From positions 3,030,146 through 3,094,145 of the forward strand of contig OX442416.1 of the NCBI GenBank assembly GCA_949361645.1: a stretch of DNA of 64,000 bases, in the 5' to 3' direction. Shown here one piece after another: positions 55,075 through 64,000 of this stretch (position 1 is the stretch's first letter; each line of letters starts with the position of its first letter). A program made the position numbers and the translations under genes. Origin of the DNA: Spongilla lacustris (taxonomy: Eukaryota > Porifera > Demospongiae > Spongillida > Spongillidae). Under the pieces are notes generated by a model, which was not told the DNA's origin, searched no databases, and worked only from the letters and a program-made list of their open reading frames with translations.

Positions 55075-56011
55075 GACAAATACACAAGCTACCCTACACC
55101 CATTTGTCTATTACATTAACCTTGAAGGTGTGGGCTTAACACATGGCAGCTATGTTGTCATTTCAGACTGCAATATCCATGATGCAGTGGCAGTGCACCT
55201 GTTTCAACGGCACCTGGTAGAATTCTTAATAACAAATTACAACATAACGAAAATGATTTATTTCAGTGATGGGTGCGCTGGACAATACAAAAACTGTAAA
55301 AACTTCATTAATTTGTGCCACCACTATGAAGACTTTGGATTAGTTGCAGAATGGCATTTCTTTGCAACAAGCCATGGCAAGGGGCCACCTGATGGTGTGG
55401 GGGGAACTGTAAAGAGAGAAGCTGCCAAAGCCAGTCTGCAGCGAGTACACAGTGGCCACATTACAACTCCCCTTGAGCTGTTCACATTTTGTCAGTCGAA
55501 ATTGACTGGTACAACCTTCAAGTACTTGACAAGCCAAGACTGGGGTGAGGAACAGAGTCTACTAAGCGAAAGGCTGTCAAAAGCCAAAACAATTGCTGGA
55601 ACACAAAAACTGCACTGTTTCTTGTCGCTGACAACCAGGACCCTACAGGTGAAGGAATACAGTACAAGCAGTGTTTGCCGCACTGAGACTGTAGACACGT
55701 TGTCTTTATGCAGCTCTGTGAGCATTAAAGATGCTAAAGGCTACGTGGCAGTGATATATGACAGTGCTTGGTGGGTTGGCTATGTTCTGAAGACAGATCC
55801 TGAATTACAGGAGGTAACTGTAACCTTCCTCCATCCTCATGGACCAAGCAAGTCCTTCTCCTATCCTGACCCAGCTGATGTTTTGACAGTTCATATTAGT
55901 GACCTTTTAATTTCTGTAGATCTAAAGACATACACTGGACGAACTTATATTCTAACAGACAAGGAAATGGACACTGCAACAAAAGCCCTGTATAGCCATC
56001 TACATGAATAG
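55014..56011 (+). CDS. 5'-truncated DDE/RNase H-like transposon ORF
   Basis: The open frame runs from inside the palindrome to 56011, about 330 codons. Its start matches widespread uncharacterised transposon proteins of aquatic animals: DFSENYTFIIQDAIQGYHW, then VVISDCNIHDAVAVH, then IYFSDGCAGQYKNCKNF and HFFATSHGKGPPDGVGG. The conserved acidic residues in DFSENY and FSDG, with the later DGVGG, fit an RNase H-like/DDE core. The superfamily is not certain to me. No stop or frameshift interrupts the remaining frame. The N-terminal region before the first conserved Asp is replaced by its own inverted copy, so no natural start codon exists. It sits in the intron between the first and second transketolase exons. 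Confidence 0.7.
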
Positions 56012-57859
56012 AGTACAATTACTTCCTGTATATGCATTTTAGAAGTGCATTCTTGTTATTGTGATCAGTGTACACGTAAGTGGTACATAAATGAAATTCA
56101 TATAATTGCAGTTATGATACTCTACATAAACTGTTTACATTGTAGCAGCCACTAACAGAACCAAACCAAGGTTGAACTATGTTAAATGCACACATTCCCC
56201 CTTGTGGTGCCTCAGCCCAAGGTCAGCCCGATCCGAAATCCATCATACATGCTCCTTCCGCAAAACATATTATATATGAATTTTTTGGTGTGATTTGGTT
56301 TGGGGCAACGGTTGTTACTAAATTATACAGAAGAAAAAGAGGCAGAATTATATTCACAGATACGATGCTTGTAATTTATGTACTACTTTCAATAGTCTAA
56401 TAAAGAAGGTTTATTTTGATGCCAAAACAGTAGTTGTAAGTTGATGGGATCAAAACTTACAATTAGTCCAAGTTGCAAAAATTGACTAAAAGGTGAACTT
56501 TTGGTCGGTGATTATCTCCCAAACGACTAGACCTGGGAAGGTGACCTTTTGTATAAAGCAATGTCTCATGACCCCATAGCTATAAAAAACATTTTCATGA
56601 AAATCGGAGTGAGTCGTGCAGTAACTTGCGTACGCTTGGCTAAGATTGTCCCGGCCCGGGTTATATACATGTATGTTCATTTATCTAGGGATAGATACAT
56701 GTAGCTATTTTGATATTGAATGTCGTCCATATGGGTGTCCATGATTAGTATTAACTGAGATATGGTTACCTCCCCCCTCTCCACACAGATGACGTCCCCA
56801 AGGATCCGTCCAGTGACAGAGTTGTACTCTCCAAGGTAAGCTACATACATGTATATGTCTGCACTTCCTGTCATTAAAGTGAAAACATACATGTAGGTGT
56901 GGAAACCTGCATACATATTTTTGGCATTTTAAAATTTATTGTGTTCATTGTAGATGTGTGGGTAGTGATGTCACTACCCCCTCACACCCTCACAGGGTCA
57001 TGCCTGCCCCATCCTGTATGCAGCATGGTGTGAGGCTCATCACCTAAGAACATCTGCTCACCCTGCGCAAGGTGGACTCCATCTTAGAGGGACACCCCAC
57101 ACCTGTAAGCACCTCAGCTACCTTCCTCCCTCTCCCTGTTTGCTATGTACGTTTGTGATGGATATTCACTGACCACTTGTGTTCCTCTTACCTCACTCTC
57201 GTACTATCATCCCCCTCCCTTCCATCCACTCTGTCCTCTCCTCCCTTCCATCCACTCTGTCCTCTCCTCCCATCCACTCTGTCCTCTCCTCCCTCCTCCC
57301 TCCTTCGTCCCCTCCTCCCTCTCCCCCCCCATCCCTCCCTCCCTCCCCATCCCCTTTCTCCTCCAGTGTCGGAACTACGTGGATGTGGCCACAGGCTCCC
57401 TGGGTCAAGGGATCTGTGTCTCTGCAGATATGGCCTACTGTGGGAAGTAGCATGAGTGTGTCATGTAGATAGCCGTGCTTTAGCACTGACTGTCAGGAGT
57501 GATGTGCTGTCATTCTCTGGTCTGTGCTTCCTTTTGCGTTCAGCAATATGCTGTGCATCTACATGTATTTTTATATGTACTGCATGCACTTACATGTATA
57601 ATAGTCTACCTTCCTGTTCAAGGTCACTGAATTTATCATCACTCCCTGACATAAAAGGCTCGTCAGGGTCACAACAATAGCTCTCCAGGGCATCATCATC
57701 CTTAAGTTCTTATGACACCTTCTCGATTCAACCTTCGCGAGCGCTTTGCCATTCTCTATCCATTTATGTTGTCATCATAGCAATGGACCATTTGCCTGAT
57801 GATGCGCACGTAAGCGAGCCTCCGTTTATTACTCCGCAGATCATTGATTGTTTACCTAG

Positions 57860-58076
57860 TGTGATGGATGTAGTGCAAATTTCACGCTGCAACATGTATT
57901 AGACTGTAAGACAGGTGGTCTTGTCATCCATCAACATAACGAAGTTCGGGACTGTCTTGGGGATATGGCTGCTCAAGTATGGAGTCAGGTTGTACGTGAA
58001 CCAATACCGGGTAGTCAAAGAGGCTGACTCCAAAGCACTGAAAGCAGGATTGAGGGCCGATCTAGGCATTCCGAAT
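57860..58076 (+). pseudogene. Retroelement fragment: zinc motif and start of endonuclease
   Basis: CDGCSANFTLQHVLDCKTGG followed by LVIHQHNEVRD is the Cys/His zinc motif seen before the nuclease of the same retroelement family as 62130-62828. Then MAAQVWSQVVREP, a frame change, and EADSKALKAGLRADLGI. Short and broken. Confidence 0.6.
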
Positions 58077-58900
58077 GAGTAGCGTAATAATTATTGAACG
58101 TAAATTTGCGTCTTCAGCGTATATATAATCAATTAAACACATCCGAATGCATATCGATCGTTGAATCATTTGATGCATTGAGCCCCATGCAGACATACGT
58201 ATACTTACGTCACGTGATATGACGCGCAAATCTTGGCAGCTGCTGCAGGATCATAATATTAGCGCCGTAGGCAGGTGTTATTGTATAGCTGCGATGAATC
58301 CCGGCCCTCAGCAGGTATGACCTTATCTTGCGCCGTTTGTGTTTTCCTACGTTGCAACTTCTTTCCCTCAGTATCCCATAGGCATAGGAAGTCGTGTATG
58401 TAAATTATGTACCTTTATCATGCTCTTTTAGTCAAAATGTGTAGTAGCGTGCAAGTGTTTCTAGATCTGCCACAAAGTGTAAGTTCAGTACGTTGTTTTC
58501 TTTTCCATTACGCCGGCACGCTGGTGAAGTGAAGGTGGGCCAAGTGCGCATATCTTTTTATCTGTCCCATTGTGCTGTGTTTTTATTTCCTATCTAGAGC
58601 ACCGTACGCGTAGTGTGCACTTGGCTGAATACTTGAATTCATAGTAAGCTGTTGTAGATAGTTGCGCATGCTATTATACTGGTCTCTTTTGCCAGTTTCA
58701 CTTAGACTGTGCAGTATGGAATGGATATATGGTAAGCCTTGGTCTATTAATAGGGCAAAGTTTTACCTACGCTCTCTCTCATTTCAGTTTCTGACGCGGG
58801 TCATGCCGTTGCAGCGTTTCGAACGTGTGTGTATATATGTGTTCATGTATGTAAGAAACATTATATTTCTTTTTTTTAAAAAGGTGATCAATGGGCGAGG

Positions 58901-58902
<2 letters not shown>
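58077..58902. other. Unassigned stretch
   Basis: No recognised gene. A short ATG-started piece (MNPGPQQ) with a GTATGA donor-like site at about 58316 could be a first exon, but nothing links it to anything downstream. Confidence 0.25.

Positions 58903-58937
<35 letters not shown>
58903..58937. repeat. Poly(G) run of 35
   Basis: Uninterrupted G35, among several long G or C runs in the window (11348-11374, 42555-42574, 25253-25279). Confidence 0.95.
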
Positions 58938-58938
<1 letters not shown>

Positions 58939-59567
58939 GGGGGGCGTGAAGGGCAGGGGACCAGGAGGATGAGATAAGAATTGCGTCATTGACATTAGAC
59001 AATATCCGGCTGATATTCAATCCATAAGCGAGAAGAGTACGCAAATAGTATACTAAAGTGCCTAAGAGAAAAATATACACTCAGCGTATAACTGAAGTGT
59101 ATACTGTTCCTATCCACTAGTTTTACGCCAGAGATTCTATTAATATACGATAGGTGTATAACTAGCGTAAATTGGTGCTATACATTAGAATATACGCTGG
59201 CGTAAAACACGTTTGTAGCACAGTGTAATTTAGAATGTTCTGCTTTTGCTCATTAAACCATAAATGTTCAACTGCATGATGTTAAGGTCATAACATATAC
59301 TAGATATAGACTTGTTCTAACAGTTTCAGCGCGTTGAGTCAGTTTGTTCAATTAGTGCTCAGTTCTGGGAGCACCGGTACGGGCGGTACCTCAACTCGCC
59401 ATTTTTCTATAGCTTTCTTTCTGTAACGAAAACTTTTTTCAATAACAACTTGATTCATCTGAAGGTTGTCTACTGTCTAACCATGTCAATGTGTTGTTCT
59501 TTCTGCAACTCACTTTTCCATCTATAAAGCCTATATATAGTACAATTTCTGGCTCCGCGGCTCAGTA
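58938..59567. other. Unassigned stretch with inverted words
   Basis: GTGTATAACTAGCGTA/TATACGCTGGCGTAAA words form a small imperfect inverted repeat near 59080-59215. No gene seen. Confidence 0.35.
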
Positions 59568-59682
59568 TAGTCGTGTACCCAGACACAAACGTACGTAAGC
59601 ATTATCGCTTACGGTATAATACAGCGCGTAGCGGTAATGTAATCCATCCGCTACTGCGAGTGTGGGTCTGGGTACGAGACTA
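59568..59682. mobile_element. MITE of the CTCGTACCCAGAC family
   Basis: TAGTCGTGTACCCAGAC at the left and GTCTGGGTACGAGACTA at the right, about 115 bp. The middle shares TAATCCATCCGCTACTGCG with the 49985-50074 copy (TAATCCATCCGCTGCTGCG). Confidence 0.75.
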
Positions 59683-60190
59683 GGCTCACAGCACCGGTAT
59701 ACCACCATTATGCCATCCGCGACGTTTAATTAGTACCACAAAGCTCGGGTTTGCTCGGGGCAAGCCTACAGTACTAGTATAGTATATATAGGATTGCAGA
59801 TTTGAGCGTAACAGTGCCCATACATTAGCTCTCATCATTATATAGCTGTCAAGTTCGTATCGAGTATATACTATACATATAAAGTGCTACGAATTAACAG
59901 ATACGCGGCATCACCGGCATGCATATAGTAGCTAATTTCAAAATTTTTATTGTCTTCACTGGCAGATCCGATAAATGTCGTTCCGGCAGGTCATAACCAT
60001 GCATTGGCTTGCAAATAATATGCATATAGTTATCACCTGCGCGCTGTATGCACCCCATATGACCCAATTTTGTTGTATAATTATCAGTATCATGCATCAG
60101 TCATGCTTTTGTGGTCGATATTACATGCACGCGTAAATCCATGCAGCTAACTCTCATTGTAAATGTGCCCCATTTCTGCATGCATGTCAG

Positions 60191-60335
60191 TGGTCCGCTT
60201 TTAAAGTTTAAACCTGTAGACCCAATGATCACAGAATACTGCACAGCAGTCAGTCAGTGCTGCATTGATTGGGGTTTTCAGCCTCGGAAAATCTTCATGC
60301 AAAAAGATGGAGTCATATATACCGAGGATGTTTAG
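60191..60335 (+). CDS. Possible terminal exon of an unidentified gene
   Basis: After an acceptor-like CATGTCAG an open frame reads GPLLKFKPVDPMITEYCTAV, then SQCCIDWGFQPRKIFMQKDG and VIYTEDV, before TAG. The composition looks like a real protein (an amphipathic helix, then WGF and a strand). No upstream exon or family is recognised. Confidence 0.25.
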
Positions 60336-61072
60336 GGGAACTTTACGAGCTCCTTGATATCTAATAAGGGTGTGAAGGCCATATAAGAACAACCACCGAT
60401 ATAGGCATTAACGTGGGCGGGCGTTTGAGGTACAAGATTGTCATGCAGTACCTCAGGGGTGTTAAAGCAGCCTACGCATGTCTCGTACCCAGACCATACA
60501 TATTTAACCTTTCATAAAGTGTAAAAGCCACATAAGTTCCTAAGCGTAGATGAGCAATAGAAACATCGTGTAACATACCAGGCACAAAAGTCCTCTTATC
60601 GGCCCTCGTCTTCATCTCGGCCTTTTTGCTTTTCGCAAACGACCCTCTTAAGGCGATAAAAAATGACGTAACTGAACTTTCCCGCTCGACAGCTGCAACT
60701 TTTTTATTGTGAAGCCTGAACTTCTACGCGTCATATACAAAATCTCAGCACTAGAATACCCTAGCAAGATAATAGGTATGAAAATATCTTCTGTACGCTC
60801 GCAATGCGGTATAAACAAACAATGATTTGCATGATGTCATAATGGTGTAATCATGACATATTGTCAACATCACGTAAATATGTTTTCTTGTGTAGGCTGC
60901 CTTAACCTCCCTAGAGGTTGTGCGACTTCAATTGGCACCGAAAAGGACACGGAAGCGGTTGAATAAAGTCCCTCCTTGCACAAAATTGATCCGCGGGCTA
61001 ATTGATTTAAAAATAAATAAATTAAATCTACGTTCCTATATTTGGTCTGTTCTGCTGTGCTTGAATATAATT
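60336..61072. other. Unassigned stretch
   Basis: No recognised coding sequence. A single CTCGTACCCAGACC MITE end lies at 60482. Confidence 0.35.
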
Positions 61073-61850
61073 GGGACAGTGTCCAGCAAAATCGGGCTTG
61101 TGGAATTATAATTTTATCACTATAAAAATTGCACGTTACACTAACCCACACATCTTCGCAACGGTACAACCTTTTCCTTTCATATTTCGTGCACATGTTC
61201 CCACATCATTTCTCTATGTTCGCTTCCATTTTGGAGCTCTAATTATTTTATATGCCGTCAGTGCAAAGATCGCTAATCCAACAGGTTAGAATTTCACATC
61301 TCGCCATGTACGAATGTTGAAAACGCGTCAAATTCGGAGTGCACATAGAGGAGTCCTGTAGCTATTGAATTGTCCTGTTCGTTAATTCCTGTATCATCCG
61401 TTACAGAGATACAGTTGAGTAAACTAAGTGCATGTTTTCCCGCTTGATTCGCGCCAAACATATAATCACCGCCTCCCCATACATTGAGCGGGACGCGATT
61501 TGCCGAAATCAATGGCGCGAATCAAGCGGGAAAACGTGCATGTAGTTTGTTCAACTGTATCTCCGTAACCGATGGTACAGAAATTAACGAACAGAACAAA
61601 TCAATAGCTACAGGACTCCTCTATGTACAACCCAAATTTGATGCGTTTTCCGCACTTTGTACTCGCGGCATGGAAAATAATTAGAACACTAAAATCGATT
61701 TCCACATAGAGAGATGATGTGAGAGCAAGTATACGAACTTTTAAAGGAAAAGGTTGTACCTTTGCAAAGATGTGTTGTATAGGGTAACATGCAATTTTTA
61801 TAGTGATAAAATTATAACCTCACAAGCCCGATTTTGCTGGACACTGTCCC
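61073..61850. mobile_element. Fold-back element family A, copy 3 (different ends)
   Basis: GGGACAGTGTCCAGCAAAAT at 61073 pairs with its complement ending at 61850. The core (GATACAGTTGA...GGAGGCGG and GCGCGAATCAAGCGGGAAAA) is the same as in the copies at 46947 and 50345, but the outermost 250 bp of each arm are unrelated to theirs. The core spacer is inverted relative to the other two copies. Confidence 0.8.
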
Positions 61851-62129
61851 TTATATGATACATGTATTGCCAATACATTCAGTTACACGTACTGTGTTCA
61901 GTTCTCGCTATTGTCTAAACAGGGCACTGCTACAGTGAGTGAAGCCCTCTAGGGGGTAATTGATTTTCAACATGAGCAGCATTTGGAGTCGCTGACTTCT
62001 GCCAGAAAGAAAATAATTAGAGCACCAAAATCTAAGGCTAAGGAAGATGGCTACATACTGAAATTTGAGAGTATAGTACCTTCCTTCAGCCCTTGATTGA
62101 CAGAGAGCACTTCGATGATCACTGAATGG

Positions 62130-62828
62130 AAAGACATCAACATGGCTGAATGTACTTCCTCTACAGAACTACCATTTTGACCTGTCACCCTTGCAGTTCA
62201 GAGATGGTTTAGCCATACGTTATTTGCGGAATCCTCCCAGACGTGATGGTTGTGGTACCACCTTAACTCTTCAGCATGCCTTTGATTGCAAGAAGGGATA
62301 ACTCATCATTCAAAGACACAATGAAATATCAGAGACTGCATAGGAGATATGGCATCACAGGTATGGACACATGTCATCAAAGAACCAGTTGTCAGAGAGG
62401 CTGATGTTAACAATGAAGATGATGAGCTACGACTGGACTTGGGGATACGTGGGGTGTGGCAACCTCAGGTGGAGGCATTATTTAATATCAAAGTTATTGA
62501 CATTGATGCTCCTTTTCATTGCACTCGTTCACCTGAATCCATCCTGGAAATTGGAGCTAAAGAGAAGGATAGGGTCTATGAGCAGGCTGTAGTCGAGCGG
62601 AGGGGTAACTTTACACCAATAGTTTTGTTGGTGGAAGGTTTGCTACAGAGAGGCCAAACAATTCCTAAAGAGAATAGCACCAACCTGGTTCCCAAATGGG
62701 AAAAGCTCTATTCCCAAACGGGTGGATATGTTCGGGCCAGACTGGCCTTTGCTATCATAAGGGCAACCAGCTTGTGTCTAAGGGGTTCACGAGTGAAGTG
62801 GAGGAGTGGACTTGGGATGCATGGATGA
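62130..62828 (+). pseudogene. Retroelement C-terminus: zinc motif and endonuclease-like domain
   Basis: The upstream frame has FDLSPLQFRDGLAIRY, DGCGTTLTLQHAFDCKKG, a TAA, RHNEI and a second stop. After a one-base shift a clean 159-codon ORF (62349-62828) runs MASQVWTHVIKEPVVREADV, then LRLDLGIRGVW, FNIKVIDIDAP, RRGNFTPIVLLVEGLL, and RARLAFAIIRATSLCLRGSR. This order (CxxC...C...RHN, then Asp, then IKV) fits the C-terminal restriction-like endonuclease of a retroelement; the nuclease fold is inference. The RT domain is absent, so this is a 5'-truncated, inactive copy. The ORF itself is intact, but no natural start is evident. Confidence 0.65.
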
Positions 62829-64000
62829 CCGGGCACCTCTCTACTCTATTTTATAGATTGCTCATGCATGCATAGAATATTTATTTTATATTTTATACTA
62901 TATTTTATTTTATTGTAAATTATGTGCTTAGTAATTAAAAAAATTTCATTGCCTATTGATAAAATATCGATTACGTGGCTTCGTGACTAACTATGATGTG
63001 TTAACAGGTTAGGGTCACCCTCGCATATATACGAAGTTAGATTAAGGTTACCCTTTACACGTATATAAAGACAGTAAATGCATATAACATGGACTTAAAA
63101 TGATTGATGCTTATCATCACCACACAATTAAGCATTTGTACAACTTTCTTTGCACACAGCCAAGAAAAACACACACACATACACACACACACATGCACAC
63201 ACACACACACATACATCATATACATGTACATGATGGGTTACAGGGTTAAGGTTTGGGTTGTCAGTGATACTTTAAGTTATGACAGATATCACCTGACTTT
63301 TATACATGTACTTCTATTACAAAGGAATTTACACAACGGGTTAAAACTAGTGTTAGGGTTTGTGTATCGTTGCATATTTGTCATGGCCCACCACACATCC
63401 GTATCCTCTAATTACTGCACCCACCACCACCCATGCCCAACATGGACTTAAATAAATTGATGCTTACCATAACCACACATGCATTTGTACACAAGAAAAA
63501 AATGCATACACACTTCAATGTACAGTACCAGTCACACATCATATAAATTGCACCCTCCACCCATGCCTAAATAATTGTTGCTTACTATTTCACCACACAA
63601 CATGCTAAAATTAAATATATCAATTATTCGTGTATTGTAAACATAATTGTATGTGATGTGAATACATGTATTGTGAATATCTCAATGTAGTATCATTAAA
63701 ATCATAATAACGAAAAAAAATCAAAAAGTCAATAGGGGATAGGCCTTAGAGTACAGTTAAGAGGAGGAAGTAGAAATACAGGCAGTCTCTGCAGGCATTA
63801 GGACCCTTAAGATGAAAGAAAGAACTTCAGATAAAGCACACCCTGTGGACCCTTGATAATAATCACTTTAATAATAATAATAATGATATTTTTGAGAGGG
63901 GGAGCAAGGGGGGGGGGGAGAGAGAATAGAATAACTCCACCTGTGCATTGCTCTCCCACCCTCCAGACTCCAGACTAAAAACAAAAGAAGAGTCATGTTT
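62829..64000. repeat. AT-rich stretch with a degenerate repeat and (CA)n
   Basis: ACATGGACTTAAAATGATTG followed by ATGCTTATCATCACCACAC recurs in changed form near 63440 and again near 63565. CA runs lie at 63172-63215, a TAA run near 63870 and a G run near 63910. No gene seen. Confidence 0.5.

Larger units (their letters stand above)
54747..57450 (+). pseudogene. Transketolase fragment, four exons, frameshifted
   Basis: The exons are 54747-54817 (HPTSSASAAEILAVLFFYEL), 56789-56835 (DVPKDPSSDRVVLSK), 56996-57104 (GHACPILYAAWCEA ... LLTLRKVDSILEGHPTP) and 57367 to about 57450 (YVDVATGSLGQG...MAYCGK). All match the N-terminal thiamine-diphosphate region of transketolase (pentose phosphate pathway), including the His of HPTS and SKGHA. 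Exon 3 changes frame by one base between AAWCEA and LLTLRK. The first exon needs an upstream exon ending in phase 2, which I cannot find, and the catalytic core after MAYCGK is absent. It ends in TAG unless the weak GTAGCA is a donor. A dead or partial duplicate is most likely; an assembly indel cannot be excluded. Confidence 0.8.

Overview
This window is nuclear DNA of a multicellular animal. The strongest anchor is a 24-exon gene for the a subunit of the V-ATPase V0 sector, with GT/AG introns. The mix of repeats points to an early-branching or marine invertebrate: transposons with YqaJ, THAP, PHD and P2X7-tail-like domains, long fold-back elements, and a dispersed TACATGTA word. A sponge is my best guess, but that is inference. 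No rRNA, tRNA or CRISPR array was seen.

Layout. 0-11 kb is transposon-rich: a Lys-rich repeat protein ORF, a 3.9-kb DNA transposon with a decayed YqaJ/PHD gene facing a decayed DDE transposase, a 0.5-kb tandem repeat, a proline-repeat ORF, a 0.4-kb palindrome, an 0.8-kb pyrimidine tract and a deletion derivative of the first transposon. 11.8-21.5 kb holds a small Arg-rich ORF and then three tandem segmental-duplication units. Each unit carries one minus-strand copy of an unrecognised gene of about 115 codons, followed by a purine tract. 21.5-23.1 kb is a broken reverse transcriptase/endonuclease retroelement.

23.5-49.6 kb is the V-ATPase a-subunit gene. All 24 exons can be placed, they join without a frameshift, and they give 874 residues including the conserved proton-path Arg. 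Its introns are packed with minisatellites, a hAT-type element with an exact 8-bp target duplication, and MITEs. The 9-kb intron 19 stacks several long inverted-repeat elements, one of them a nearly perfect 1.7-kb palindrome.

49.6-58.1 kb contains a second copy of a fold-back family, a 1.4-kb 24-bp minisatellite, and four recognisable transketolase exons. One of these exons is frameshifted, and the rest of the enzyme is missing. A transposon ORF that begins exactly inside a perfect 61-bp-arm palindrome interrupts the transketolase fragment. 58-64 kb is mostly non-coding, with a third copy of the fold-back family and another retroelement C-terminus.

The V-ATPase gene is the one clearly functional conventional gene. 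The three tandem orphan genes are the best candidates for something undescribed. Almost everything else is mobile-element or satellite DNA.
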